DNA of 64,000 nucleotides from Streptomyces wuyuanensis (lineage in GTDB: Bacteria; Actinomycetota; Actinomycetes; Streptomycetales; Streptomycetaceae), in the NCBI RefSeq assembly GCF_900103455.1, contig NZ_FNHI01000001.1, positions 620,001-684,000 on the forward strand. The letters are read 5' to 3'. Positions 52,242-61,020 of the stretch are shown here, piece by piece (position 1 is the stretch's first letter; every line of letters begins with the position of its first letter). Under the pieces are notes generated by a model. It saw only the letters and a program-made list of their open reading frames with translations. It was not told where the DNA came from and searched no databases. The position numbers were made by a program, and so were the translations under genes.

Positions 52242-52475
52242 TCACGTCTCCCGGGAGGCGGGCCACGCGCGGTTCACCCTTGCCAGGGCCGCGACGCCCA
52301 GGGCCGCCAGCACGAGGTGGACGTACAGCTCCCTGCCGTTCAGGAAGCCGATCGGCTCGATGAGCCATCGGGTGAAGCCCATGATCGCGAACCAGCCGCC
52401 GGTCAGTTCGCGCAGGACCCCGCACACGCCGACGACGAGCAGGGCCATGCCGGCGAACTCCAGAATCTTCCGCAT
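52242..52475 (-). CDS. Small membrane protein of unknown function
   Basis: A 77-residue protein, two hydrophobic segments: FAGMALLVVGVCGVLREL near residue 15 and LVLAALGVAALARV near residue 60, with GGWFAIMGFTRWL between. It is not in a family I recognise. ATG 52475 has CACGAT 6 nt upstream on its strand, a possible leaderless promoter. It is convergent with the TetR gene and divergent from the two-component sensor. Confidence 0.6.
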   Translation of the reverse strand: MRKILEFAGMALLVVGVCGVLRELTGGWFAIMGFTRWLIEPIGFLNGRELYVHLVLAALGVAALARVNRAWPASRET

Positions 52476-52607
52476 GTGGTGATCGTGTCCCGTGCCGAGG
52501 ACACCGCGCGTCGGCCGTCCGCACACGTCCCGTCGACGAAAGTCGCGTGTTCCGCGACTTTGGTCTCGTCCCTCCGGAGCGGGCCTCCGTCCCCCGTCCC
52601 CCGTGCG

Positions 52608-52613
52608 TAGATT
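52608..52613 (+). promoter_or_regulatory. -10 element of the sensor kinase gene
   Basis: TAGATT ends 6 nt before ATG 52620 with no Shine-Dalgarno between, which predicts a leaderless mRNA. Confidence 0.5.
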
Positions 52614-52619
52614 TGTCGA

Positions 52620-53849
52620 ATGACCCGCACGGAATACCCCTGGCTGCTCCCGTCGGCCCTCGCCGATCCGCTCGTCCAGGAGCTTCCGGGCGACCGCGGC
52701 CGGGAACGCCCCCGCCGCACCGTGCGCGACTGGATCGTCGACACGGTCGCCTTCCTGTTCGCCCTGCTCATCGGCGCGCTCGTGGCGGAGGCGAGCGAGG
52801 AGGCCGGCAGCCCGGAGACCCTGCTCCTCGCCGACCTGGCGGCCGGCCTGCTGGCGTGCTGCTCCGTGTGGCTGCGGCGGCGCTGGCCGGTGGGGCTCGC
52901 CGGCACTCTGATCGTGGTCTCCCTGATCATGCCCGCCGCGGGCGGGGCGATGCTCGTGAGCCTGTTCAGCCTCGCGGTGCACCGGCCGTTCCGCCCGGTC
53001 GCCGGGCTCGGATCGCTCGCCGTGCTCGCCGCCGCCGCGCAGCCCTTCGTGCGCCCCGACCCCACGACCTCCACCCTGACCAATGTCATCGCCGGGGTGC
53101 TGCTCGTGCTGACGGTCCTCGGCTGGGGCATGCTCGTACGCTCCCGCCGCCAGCTCGTCGTCGCCCTCAGGGAGCGGGCCGACCGCGCCGAGGCCGAGGC
53201 CGGCCTGCGCGCCGAGCAGGCCCAGCGGCTGGCCCGGGAGGCGATCGCCCGGGAGATGCACGACGTCCTGGCGCACCGGCTGACGCTGCTGAGCGTGCAC
53301 GCCGGGGCCCTGGAGTTCCGGCCCGACGCGCCCCCGGCCGAGGTCGCCAGGGCAGCGGGCGTCATCCGCGACAGCGCCCACGAGGCGCTGCAGGACCTGC
53401 GCGAGATCATCGGTGTGCTGCGCGCTCCGGACGACGGCGAGGAGGGGCACCGGCCGCAGCCCACCCTGGCGACGCTGGACGCGCTGGTCGCCGAGTCACG
53501 GCAGGCCGGGATGCGGGTCGTCCTCGACAACGCGATCGCGGAGCCGGCCGCGGTGCCCGCCTCGACCGGCCGTACCGTCTACCGCATCGCGCAGGAGGGC
53601 CTCACCAACGCCCGCAAGCACGCCCCCGGCGCCGAGGTCACCGTCACCGTGCGCGGCGGACCGGGCGAGGGGCTCACCGTCCACGTGCGCAATCCCGCCC
53701 CGGGCGGCCCGGTGACCGGCGTCCCCGGCTCCGGCCAGGGGCTGATCGGGCTGACCGAACGCGCCACACTCGCCGGCGGCGGGCTGGAGCACGGAAGGAC
53801 CGAGGACGGAGGGTTCGCCCTGCGATCCTGGCTACCGTGGCCCTCATGA
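52620..53849 (+). CDS. Sensor histidine kinase (NarL-class partner)
   Basis: A 409-residue membrane sensor. Four or five hydrophobic helices occupy residues 40-180, followed by a coiled linker (LRERADRAEAEAGLRAEQA), the HisKA_3 dimerisation domain with phospho-acceptor His in REMHDVLAHRLTLLSVHAG, and a HATPase_c domain (VYRIAQEGLTNARKHAPGAEV as the N box, GSGQGLIGLTERATLAGGG as the G boxes). Its stop overlaps the response regulator start (ATGA), so the pair is coupled. Signal unknown. Confidence 0.9.
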   Translation: MTRTEYPWLLPSALADPLVQELPGDRGRERPRRTVRDWIVDTVAFLFALLIGALVAEASEEAGSPETLLLADLAAGLLACCSVWLRRRWPVGLAGTLIVVSLIMPAAGGAMLVSLFSLAVHRPFRPVAGLGSLAVLAAAAQPFVRPDPTTSTLTNVIAGVLLVLTVLGWGMLVRSRRQLVVALRERADRAEAEAGLRAEQAQRLAREAIAREMHDVLAHRLTLLSVHAGALEFRPDAPPAEVARAAGVIRDSAHEALQDLREIIGVLRAPDDGEEGHRPQPTLATLDALVAESRQAGMRVVLDNAIAEPAAVPASTGRTVYRIAQEGLTNARKHAPGAEVTVTVRGGPGEGLTVHVRNPAPGGPVTGVPGSGQGLIGLTERATLAGGGLEHGRTEDGGFALRSWLPWPS

Positions 53850-54517
53850 CCATCCGGCTGCTCATCGTCGACGACGACCCGCTCGTCCGCGCAGGACTCA
53901 CCTTCATGCTCGGCGGGGCCGAGGACATCGAGATCGTGGGGGAGGGCGCCGACGGTGCGGAGGCCGTCGAACTCGCGGAGCGGCTGCGGCCCGACGTCGT
54001 CCTCATGGACGTCCGGATGCCGCGGGTGGACGGGCTGACCGCCACCGAGCGCCTCCGCGCCCGCCCCGACGCCCCCGAGGTCGTCGTCCTCACCACCTTC
54101 CACGCCGACGAGCAGGTGCTGCGGGCGCTGCGTGCCGGGGCGGCGGGGTTCGTCCTCAAGGACACCGCGCCGGCCGAGATCGTCGCCGCGGTCCGGCGGG
54201 TGGCGGGAGGGGAGCCCGTGCTGTCCCCGGCCGTGACCCGGCGGCTGATGACGCACGTGGCGAACTCCGCACCCGACGAGCGCCGGGGCCGGGCCCGTGC
54301 CCGGCTGAACCCCCTCGCCGAGCGGGAGCTCGCGGTCGCCGTGGCGGTGGGCCGCGGCCACTCCAACGCCGAGATCGCCGCCGGCCTCTACCTGAGCGTG
54401 CCGACGGTGAAGACCCATGTCTCCCGGATACTGGCGAAACTCGGCCTCAACAACCGCGTCCAGATCGCGCTGCTGGTCCACGACGCGGGGCTGCTGGACG
54501 AGGGAGCCGCCTCGTAG
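53846..54517 (+). CDS. NarL/FixJ-family response regulator
   Basis: A 223-residue two-domain regulator. Receiver domain: LLIVDDDPLVRAGL, phospho-accepting Asp in VVLMDVRMPRVDG, and TTFHADEQVL then FVLKDTAPAE. Output: a LuxR-type HTH, LNPLAERELAVAVAVGRGHS then AAGLYLSVPTVKTHVSRIL. ATG 53846 overlaps the kinase stop. The cytochrome P450 gene begins 9 nt after its stop, a likely target or co-transcribed partner. Confidence 0.9.
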   Translation: MTIRLLIVDDDPLVRAGLTFMLGGAEDIEIVGEGADGAEAVELAERLRPDVVLMDVRMPRVDGLTATERLRARPDAPEVVVLTTFHADEQVLRALRAGAAGFVLKDTAPAEIVAAVRRVAGGEPVLSPAVTRRLMTHVANSAPDERRGRARARLNPLAERELAVAVAVGRGHSNAEIAAGLYLSVPTVKTHVSRILAKLGLNNRVQIALLVHDAGLLDEGAAS

Positions 54518-54526
54518 GCTGGCCCC

Positions 54527-55750
54527 ATGGCCGTCATCGATCTGGGGGAGTACGGGGCGGACTTCACCGCCGACCCGTATCCGTACTACGAGGAGCTGCG
54601 TGAGGCCGGCCCCGTCCACGAGGTGGTCTCGCCGTACGGTGACCGCGTCTGGCTGGTCGTCGGACACGAGGAGGCCCGGGCGGCGCTCGCCGATCCGAGG
54701 CTGTCGAAGTCGCCCGGGACGCTCGGCCTGAAGATGCTGGACGAGGAACTCATCGGCCCGTATCTGCTGGTACTGGACCCACCGGACCACACCCGGCTGC
54801 GCCGGCTCGTCTCCCGTGAGTTCACCGCGCGCCGCGTCGAGGCGCTGCGCCCGCGTATTCAGAGCATCACCGACGAGCTGGTCGGGGCGATGCTCCCCGC
54901 GGGGCGCGCCGATCTCGTGGACGCGCTCGCGTTCCCGCTGCCCATCACCGTCATCTGCGAGCTGCTCGGCGTCCCGGCCGCCGACCGGGACCGCTTCCGC
55001 GCCTGGTCGACCGAGATCGTGGCGCCGACCGCGGCCGACCACGAGCGCACCGCCGTCGAGGAACTCGCCGCCTATCTCGACGAACTGATCGAGGACAAGC
55101 GGTGCAGCGGGCCGGCCGACGACCTGCTCTCCGCGCTGCTGCGCACCCTCCCCCATAGCCCTGCGGGCATGGGAAGTACCCCCACCGACGACGGGGACCG
55201 GCTCTCGGCGGCCGAACTGCGCGCCATGGCCTATCTGCTGCTCATCGCCGGCCACGAGACCACCGTCAATCTGATCTCCAACGGTGTACGGTCCCTGCTC
55301 CGGCACCCGGACCAACTGGCGGCGCTGCGCGCCGACTTCGGCCTCGTGGACGGCGCGGTCGAGGAGATGCTGCGCTACGACGGCCCGGTGGAGACGGCGA
55401 CGATGCGGTTCACGACGGAACCGGTCCGCTACGGCGACACGGTCGTCCCGGCGGGCGAGCCCGTCCTCGTCGGCCTCGCGGCCGCGGACCGGGACCCGGC
55501 CCGCTTCCCCGGCCCCGACCGCTTCGACATCCGCCGCACCGCGACGGCGGGGGGCCAGGGGCACCTCGCCTTCGGCCACGGCATCCACTACTGCCTGGGC
55601 GCTCCGCTGGCCCGGCTGGAGGCCCGGATCGCGGTCCGGACGCTGCTGGAACGCTGCCCCGATCTCGCCCTCGACCCGGCCGGAGCCCCGCTCGACTGGC
55701 TCCCCGGCCTGCTGATCCGCGGCGTGCGCCGGCTGCCCGTCGTCTGGTGA
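54527..55750 (+). CDS. Cytochrome P450 monooxygenase
   Basis: A 407-residue soluble bacterial P450, CYP107-like in length and layout. Seen: LLVLDPPDHTRLRRLVSREFT (C helix), LLLIAGHETTVNLI (I helix, acid-alcohol pair for O2), EEMLRYDGPVETATMR (ExxR), RFPGPDRFDI and the heme ligand loop LAFGHGIHYCLGAPLARLE. TAGGCT (54515-54520), which includes the stop of the previous gene, lies 6 nt before ATG 54527, so it may have its own leaderless transcript. Substrate unknown; no ferredoxin gene adjoins. Confidence 0.92.
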   Translation: MAVIDLGEYGADFTADPYPYYEELREAGPVHEVVSPYGDRVWLVVGHEEARAALADPRLSKSPGTLGLKMLDEELIGPYLLVLDPPDHTRLRRLVSREFTARRVEALRPRIQSITDELVGAMLPAGRADLVDALAFPLPITVICELLGVPAADRDRFRAWSTEIVAPTAADHERTAVEELAAYLDELIEDKRCSGPADDLLSALLRTLPHSPAGMGSTPTDDGDRLSAAELRAMAYLLLIAGHETTVNLISNGVRSLLRHPDQLAALRADFGLVDGAVEEMLRYDGPVETATMRFTTEPVRYGDTVVPAGEPVLVGLAAADRDPARFPGPDRFDIRRTATAGGQGHLAFGHGIHYCLGAPLARLEARIAVRTLLERCPDLALDPAGAPLDWLPGLLIRGVRRLPVVW

Positions 55751-55765
55751 CGGGCAGCCGGCGCA
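55725..55765. terminator. Hairpin terminator overlapping the P450 stop codon
   Basis: A perfect 17-bp stem (55725-55741 with 55749-55765) with a 7-nt loop. The stop codon of the P450 gene spans the loop and the right arm, so the last codons form half of the hairpin. It serves both the P450 and the convergent dehydrogenase gene. Confidence 0.7.
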
Positions 55766-55772
55766 GGCGCCC

Positions 55773-56777
55773 TCACAGCCCCGGGATCTCCTCGAGGCGC
55801 ACCGGGCGGTGCTCCCGCCGCGAGAGCTCGCACGCCTCGGCGACGCGCAGTGCCTCCAGCGCCTCCCGGCCGTCGCACGGGTTGCCCAGTTCACCGGTGG
55901 CGACCCGGACGAAGGCGTCCAGCTCGGCCTCGTATGCCGGGGCGAAGCGTTCCAGGAAGCCCGGCCACGGCTTGTCGGCGGGCGGCGGGCCCTGGGGTTC
56001 GGTCGAGGTGATCGGCGTACGGTCGTCCAGGCCGACGGCGACCGTGTCGTCCTCGCCGCACAGCTCCATGCGGACGTCGTAACCCGCGCCGTTGCAGCGC
56101 GTGGCCGTGGCCGACGCCAGCGTTCCGTCGTCGAGGGTCAGCACGGCCGCCGCCGTGTCGACGTCGCCCGCCTCGCGGAACATCGCGTGACCGGCGTCGG
56201 AGCCGGTGGCGTACACCTCCACGATGTTCCGCCCGGTGATCCACCGCAGGATGTCGAAGTCGTGGACCAGGCAGTCGCGGTAGAGCCCGCCGGACAGCGG
56301 CAGGTACGCGGCGGGCGGCGGGGCCGGGTCGGCGGTGATGGCGCGTACGGTGTGCAGCCGGCCGAGCCGGCCCGAGCGCACCAGCTCGCGCGCCTTGGCG
56401 TACCCGGCGTCGAAACGCCGCATGAAGCCGAGCTGGAGCTCGGTGCCGGCGCTGTCGACCTCCCGCAGCGCATCGAGCGTCCCCGGCAGGTCCAGCGCTA
56501 TCGGCTTCTCGCAGAAGGCGGGGAGTCCGGCGCGCGCGGCCCGGCCGATGAGCTCGGCGTGGGCGGCGGTGGCCGAGGCGATGACGACGGCGTCCACGCC
56601 CCACTTGAAGACCTCGTCGACGGAAGGGGCGGCGGTGGCGTCGATCCGGGCCGCGACCTCGCGTGCCCGCTGGGCGTCGGTGTCCGCGACCACCAGGGCG
56701 CCGACGTCACGATGACTGCTGAGGACGCCCGCGTGGAAGGCGCCGATACGTCCGGTTCCGATGAGTCCGATGCGCAT
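55773..56777 (-). CDS. Inositol 2-dehydrogenase-like oxidoreductase (Gfo/Idh/MocA)
   Basis: A 334-residue NAD-dependent sugar or polyol dehydrogenase. The Rossmann motif is IGLIGTGRIGAFHAGVL, then LPAFCEKPIALDLPG (EKP) and the catalytic region LVHDFDILRWITGR. Streptomyces inositol dehydrogenases look similar, and the divergent GntR gene and ABC sugar importer fit a role in inositol or a related sugar. ATG 56777 is preferred to the open frame upstream. A TTGACA (plus-strand 56808-56813) about 30 nt upstream may be the -35, with a weak CACCTT -10. Confidence 0.8.
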   Translation of the reverse strand: MRIGLIGTGRIGAFHAGVLSSHRDVGALVVADTDAQRAREVAARIDATAAPSVDEVFKWGVDAVVIASATAAHAELIGRAARAGLPAFCEKPIALDLPGTLDALREVDSAGTELQLGFMRRFDAGYAKARELVRSGRLGRLHTVRAITADPAPPPAAYLPLSGGLYRDCLVHDFDILRWITGRNIVEVYATGSDAGHAMFREAGDVDTAAAVLTLDDGTLASATATRCNGAGYDVRMELCGEDDTVAVGLDDRTPITSTEPQGPPPADKPWPGFLERFAPAYEAELDAFVRVATGELGNPCDGREALEALRVAEACELSRREHRPVRLEEIPGL

Positions 56778-56817
56778 GGCCCAAAGGTGGAGGCCGCCGA
56801 AGGGCCCTGTCAAGCAT

Positions 56818-56829
56818 TTGTCCTGACAA
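56818..56829. promoter_or_regulatory. Candidate GntR operator between dehydrogenase and regulator genes
   Basis: TTGTC-CT-GACAA is a perfect 5-bp dyad in the 101-bp divergent gap, next to the -35 of the dehydrogenase gene. A related sequence lies at 57771-57782 before the transporter operon. Confidence 0.5.
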
Positions 56830-56878
56830 TCGAACGACACAACTTCCCGTCATCAGGCCCGGCGACTACCCTCGCAGC

Positions 56879-57652
56879 GTGCCCAAGCAGCCGAGAGAAA
56901 CGACGGACGCCACCGCGCCGCTCCAGCTCAGTGTGGACCGCGCGAGCCCGGTCCCGCTGTACTTCCAGCTGTCCCAGCAGCTGGAGGCGGCCATCGAGCA
57001 CGGCACCCTCACGCCCGGCAGCCTCCTCGGCAACGAGATCGAGCTGGCGGGCCGGCTCGGACTCTCCCGGCCCACCGTCCGCCAGGCCATCCAGTCCCTC
57101 GTGGACAAGGGGCTGCTGGTGCGCCGCCGGGGAGTGGGCACCCAGGTCGTGCACAGCCAGGTCAAGCGCCCGCTGGAGCTGAGCAGCCTCTACGACGACC
57201 TGGAGGCGGCCGGGCAGCGCCCCGCCACCCGGGTCCTGCGCAACGTCGTCGAGCCGGCGAGCGCCGAGGTGGCGGCCGCCCTCGGGGTGCCGGAGGGCAG
57301 CGACGTGCACCTGGTGGAACGGCTGCGCTCGGCGCACGGCGAGCCCATGGCCCACCTGCGCAACCATCTCCCGGCGGGACTGCTGGCGCTGGACACCGGT
57401 CGGCTGGAGTCCACCGGGCTCTACCGGATGATGCGCAACGCCGGCATCACCCTGCACAGCGCCCGGCAGTCGGTCGGGGCACGGGCCGCCGGCGGCGAGG
57501 AGGCCGGGCTGCTCGGCGAGGAGGAAGGCGCCCCGCTGCTGACGATGCAGCGGACGACGTTCGACGACACCGGGCGGGCGGTCGAGTTCGGCTCGCACGT
57601 CTATCGGGCCTCGCGTTACGCCTTCGAGTTCCAGCTCCTCGTGCGCCCGTGA
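56879..57652 (+). CDS. GntR/HutC-family transcriptional regulator
   Basis: A 257-residue regulator. Winged-helix N-terminus: PVPLYFQLSQQLEAAIEHG, then LGNEIELAGRLGLSRPTVRQAIQSLVDKGLLVRRRGVGT; the C-terminal UTRA domain (YRMMRNAGITLHSARQSVGARAA, then PLLTMQRTTFDDTGRAVEFG) binds a small effector, usually a sugar. GTG 56879 has TACCCT (56867-56872) 6 nt upstream, which suggests a leaderless mRNA. It probably represses the divergent dehydrogenase and the ABC importer that follows. Confidence 0.88.
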   Translation: MPKQPRETTDATAPLQLSVDRASPVPLYFQLSQQLEAAIEHGTLTPGSLLGNEIELAGRLGLSRPTVRQAIQSLVDKGLLVRRRGVGTQVVHSQVKRPLELSSLYDDLEAAGQRPATRVLRNVVEPASAEVAAALGVPEGSDVHLVERLRSAHGEPMAHLRNHLPAGLLALDTGRLESTGLYRMMRNAGITLHSARQSVGARAAGGEEAGLLGEEEGAPLLTMQRTTFDDTGRAVEFGSHVYRASRYAFEFQLLVRP

Positions 57653-57770
57653 CGTGCCGGCGCCTCGTGCGCCCGCGGCGTTCCGGCTCCCCGAACGCCC
57701 GCAGCGCGCGGGCGGGACGCTTCGGGGTCCGCGACCGGGGCCGCTCCGCCCGCACCCTCTCTGCGTAAGA

Positions 57771-57815
57771 ATGTTCGGACAAAGTATTGACGGGCTGGCG
57801 CCGCCCCCGTAAAAA
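57771..57815 (+). promoter_or_regulatory. Promoter and possible GntR site of the ABC importer operon
   Basis: TTGACG or TATTGACG (57785-57792) with TAAAAA (57810-57815) at 17 nt forms a good promoter. ATGTTCGGACAA (57771-57782) matches the dyad at 56818-56829 on its minus strand at 9 of 12 positions. The 19 bases from 57779 match 725-743 at all but one position. Confidence 0.5.
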
Positions 57816-57863
57816 CTCACCCAGCCGCAACCGGGCGGCCGGGAGAGAAGGCGGACCCCAACC

Positions 57864-58859
57864 ATGCGCACACCCCGCACGGCAGCAGTCCTGCTCGCCG
57901 CACTCGCACTCGCCGTGGCCGGATGCAGCAGCTCCGGCGGCAAGGGCTCCGAGGAGAAGGCCGAAGGCGGCACGGGCGGCGGGAAGCCCGCCACCACCGA
58001 GCGACTGAAGATCGCCATGGTGACCCACTCCGGCGAGGGCGACACCTTCTGGGACATCGTCCAGCGCGGAGCGAAGGACGCGGCGGCCAAGGACAACGTC
58101 GAGTTCCTGTACGCCGCCAACAAGGAGGGCAAGGAGCAGGCCCAGCTGGTCCAGACGTACATCGACCAGAAGGTCGACGGCATCGTCGTCACCCTCGCCA
58201 AGCCCGAGGCGCTCAAGGACGTCGTCGCGAAGGCCGTCGCCGCCGGCATACCCGTCGTCACCATCAACTCCGGCGGCCAGTTCTCCCAGGAGGTCGGCGC
58301 GCTCAGCCACATCGGCCAGGACGAGTCGGTCGCCGGCGAGGCCGTCGGCGAGGAGCTGAACAAGCGAGGGAAGAAGAAGGCCGTCTGCGTCATCCACGAG
58401 CAGGGGAACGTCTCGCTGGAGGAGCGCTGCGCGGGCGTGAAGAAGACCTTCGGGGGCACCGTCGAGAACCTCAACGTGGACGGCACCAACATGCCCGCCT
58501 CCACCTCCTCCATCGAGGCGAAGCTGCAGAGCGGCAAGGACATCGACGCGGTCGTCACCCTGGGCGCCCCGTTCGCCGCCGCCTCCGTGCAGGCGAAGCA
58601 GAACGCCGGCAGCGAGGCCGAGATCGACACCTTCGACCTGAACGCCGAGGTGGTCAAGCGCCTCAAGGCAAAGGAGGTCGGGTTCGCCGTCGACCAGCAG
58701 CCCTACCTCCAGGGCTACCTCGCCGTCGACGAACTGTGGCTCAACAAGACCAACGGGAACGTCATCGGCGGCGGCAAGCCGGTGCTCACCGGCCCCGCTC
58801 TGGTGACGGAGAAGGACGTCCCGGCGCTGGAGAAGCTCACGGCCGACGGCACGCGATGA
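57864..58859 (+). CDS. ABC sugar transporter substrate-binding lipoprotein
   Basis: A 331-residue lipoprotein of the ribose/inositol-type binding family (Peripla_BP_4). The signal peptide ends VAGCSSSGG, followed by a Gly/Glu linker. The two-lobed domain has [66 protein letters not shown] and [22 protein letters not shown] 57864 follows GAGAAGG. The genomic context with an inositol dehydrogenase-like gene suggests an inositol-type sugar as ligand. Confidence 0.87.
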   Translation: MRTPRTAAVLLAALALAVAGCSSSGGKGSEEKAEGGTGGGKPATTERLKIAMVTHSGEGDTFWDIVQRGAKDAAAKDNVEFLYAANKEGKEQAQLVQTYIDQKVDGIVVTLAKPEALKDVVAKAVAAGIPVVTINSGGQFSQEVGALSHIGQDESVAGEAVGEELNKRGKKKAVCVIHEQGNVSLEERCAGVKKTFGGTVENLNVDGTNMPASTSSIEAKLQSGKDIDAVVTLGAPFAAASVQAKQNAGSEAEIDTFDLNAEVVKRLKAKEVGFAVDQQPYLQGYLAVDELWLNKTNGNVIGGGKPVLTGPALVTEKDVPALEKLTADGTR

Positions 58860-58954
58860 CCTGCGTCACCACCCACCCGCCCACCGCCTCGGCAGTCGTG
58901 CTCAGGGATACTTGCGCCGGAGTACAACAGGCACAGCAAGAGGGGCACGGCGTC

Positions 58955-59968
58955 GTGGCAAGGGTTCGGACAGGAGTACGTGCGATCGGCGCGGTGCTGG
59001 CGGCGGTGCTCGGGGCCTCCCTCGCGGGGTGCAGCGCCACCGGCGGCAAGCGCGCCGAGGACGCCCGCAGGGCGGCGGAGGCGCAGGGCCGGGCCGCGGT
59101 CGACACACCGCGCTGGACGTTCGCCATGGTCACCCACTCGGGAGACGGCGACACCTTCTGGGACATCGTCCAGAAGGGCGCCCGGCAGGCCGCGGTCAAG
59201 GACAACGTCAAGTTCCTGTACGCCCACAGCGACGAGGCGCAGCAGCAGGCCCAGCTCGTCCAGACGTACATCGACCAGAGGGTCGACGGGCTGATCGTCA
59301 CGCTCGCCAAGCCCGACGCCATGAAGGACGTCGTCGCCAAGGCCACCCGCGCCGGGATCCCGGTGATCACCGTCAACTCCGGCTCGGCCGAGTCCAAGGT
59401 GTACGGAGCACTGACCCACATCGGCCAGGACGAGACCGTCGCCGGCGAGGCCGTCGGCGACGAGCTCGACCGGCGGGGCCGGAAGAAGGCGCTGTGCGTC
59501 CTCCACGAACAGGGCAACGTCGGCCACGAGCAGCGCTGCTCCGGGGCCGAGAAGACGTTCGACGGCGACCTGCAGAACCTGTACGTCGACGGCACCAACA
59601 TGCCCGACGTCCAGGCCGCGATCGAGGCCAAGCTCCAGACCGACCCGTCCATCGACGCGGTCGTCACCCTGGGCGCGCCGTTCGCCGACGCCGCGGTCCA
59701 GGCGAAGAGGACCGCGGGCAGCGAGGCAGAGATCGACACCTTCGACCTGAATGCCAAGGTCGCCGCCGGACTCGAGGCCGGCGACCTCGGCTTCGCCGTC
59801 GACCAGCAGCCGTACCTCCAGGGCTACGAGGCCGTGGACCTGCTGTGGCTCTACCGCTACAACGCCGACGTGCTCGGCGGCGGACGGCCCGTCCTGACCG
59901 GCCCGCAGATCATCACCGAGAAGGACGCCGCCGAACTGCAGGACTTCACCGAGCGGGGGACCCGATGA
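58955..59968 (+). CDS. Second ABC substrate-binding lipoprotein (paralogue)
   Basis: A 337-residue lipoprotein (lipobox LAGCSATG) that is clearly a tandem duplicate of the protein before it: the segments [48 protein letters not shown] and [19 protein letters not shown] align nearly residue for residue. GTG 58955 is chosen for GAGGGG (58940-58945) and for the signal peptide directly after; an ATG at the upstream gene stop gives no signal peptide. It overlaps the permease start (ATGA). Confidence 0.85.
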   Translation: MARVRTGVRAIGAVLAAVLGASLAGCSATGGKRAEDARRAAEAQGRAAVDTPRWTFAMVTHSGDGDTFWDIVQKGARQAAVKDNVKFLYAHSDEAQQQAQLVQTYIDQRVDGLIVTLAKPDAMKDVVAKATRAGIPVITVNSGSAESKVYGALTHIGQDETVAGEAVGDELDRRGRKKALCVLHEQGNVGHEQRCSGAEKTFDGDLQNLYVDGTNMPDVQAAIEAKLQTDPSIDAVVTLGAPFADAAVQAKRTAGSEAEIDTFDLNAKVAAGLEAGDLGFAVDQQPYLQGYEAVDLLWLYRYNADVLGGGRPVLTGPQIITEKDAAELQDFTERGTR

Positions 59969-61020
59969 CCGCGACCGCACCACCGGCGCACGACAGGACA
60001 GGCCCCTCCGACGAGCGGCTGCTGCACACCTCGCCGTGGAAGAAGCTCCTCGGCCGCCCCGAACTCGGCTCGGTCGTCGGCGCTGCCGCCGTGTTCCTCT
60101 TCTTCTCGATCGTCGCCGACACCTTCCTGCGCACCTCCAGCCTGAGCACCGTGCTGTACGCGGCGTCGACGATCGGCATCATGGCCGTGCCCGTCGCCCT
60201 CCTGATGATCGGCGGGGAGTTCGACCTCTCCGCCGGTGTGCTGGTGACCAGCTCCGCGCTGATCTCCTCGATGTTCAGCTACCAGATGACGGCGAACGTC
60301 TGGGTGGGCGCCCTGGTGTCGCTGCTGGTCACGCTGGCGATCGGCGCCTTCAACGGCGTCATGCTGGTCCGCACGAAACTGCCCAGCTTCATCATCACGC
60401 TCGGCACGTTCCTGATGCTCACCGGCATGAACCTCGGCTTCACCAAGCTGATCAGCGGCACGGTGTCGACGAAGACCATCGCCGACATGGAGGGCTTCGC
60501 CGCGGCCAAGAAGGTCTTCGCCTCGTTCACCGTCGGCGGTGTCGACGTCAAGACGACCATCCTGTGGTGGATCGCCCTGGTCGCCCTCGCCACCTGGATC
60601 CTGCTGCGCACCCGCTTCGGCAACTGGATCTTCGCGGTCGGCGGAGGCTCGGGCGCGGCCCGTGCCGTCGGCGTCCCGGTGGCCAGGACCAAGATCCTGC
60701 TGTACACGGGGGTGGCCTTCTGCGCCTGGGTCTCCGGCCAGCACCTGCTGTTCTCGTTCGACGTGGTCCAGTCCGGCGAAGGCGTCGGCAACGAGCTGAT
60801 CTACATCATCGCGGCCGTCATCGGCGGCTGTCTGATCACCGGCGGCTACGGTTCGGCGATCGGCTCCGCCGTCGGCGCCTTCATCTTCGGCATGACCAGC
60901 AAGGGCATCGTGTACGCGGAGTGGAACCCGGACTGGTTCAAGTTCTTCCTCGGAGCGATGCTGCTCCTGGCGACCCTGCTGAACGCATGGGTCCGCAAGC
61001 GTGCGGAGGCGACGACATGA
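59965..61020 (+). CDS. ABC sugar transporter permease (RbsC-like)
   Basis: A 351-residue inner-membrane permease of the ribose/xylose/inositol class with about eight to ten helices. After a hydrophilic tail the family opening [20 protein letters not shown], then [22 protein letters not shown], and [20 protein letters not shown] are clear. ATG 59965 overlaps the second binding-protein stop, and its own stop overlaps the ATPase start (ATGA), so the three are translationally coupled. Confidence 0.9.
   Translation: MTATAPPAHDRTGPSDERLLHTSPWKKLLGRPELGSVVGAAAVFLFFSIVADTFLRTSSLSTVLYAASTIGIMAVPVALLMIGGEFDLSAGVLVTSSALISSMFSYQMTANVWVGALVSLLVTLAIGAFNGVMLVRTKLPSFIITLGTFLMLTGMNLGFTKLISGTVSTKTIADMEGFAAAKKVFASFTVGGVDVKTTILWWIALVALATWILLRTRFGNWIFAVGGGSGAARAVGVPVARTKILLYTGVAFCAWVSGQHLLFSFDVVQSGEGVGNELIYIIAAVIGGCLITGGYGSAIGSAVGAFIFGMTSKGIVYAEWNPDWFKFFLGAMLLLATLLNAWVRKRAEATT

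Noticed and set aside
58857-58955. Start of the second binding protein at the ATG overlapping the previous stop
   Set aside because: It would put about 33 non-signal residues before the signal peptide; GTG 58955 has a ribosome binding site and a normal lipoprotein signal.
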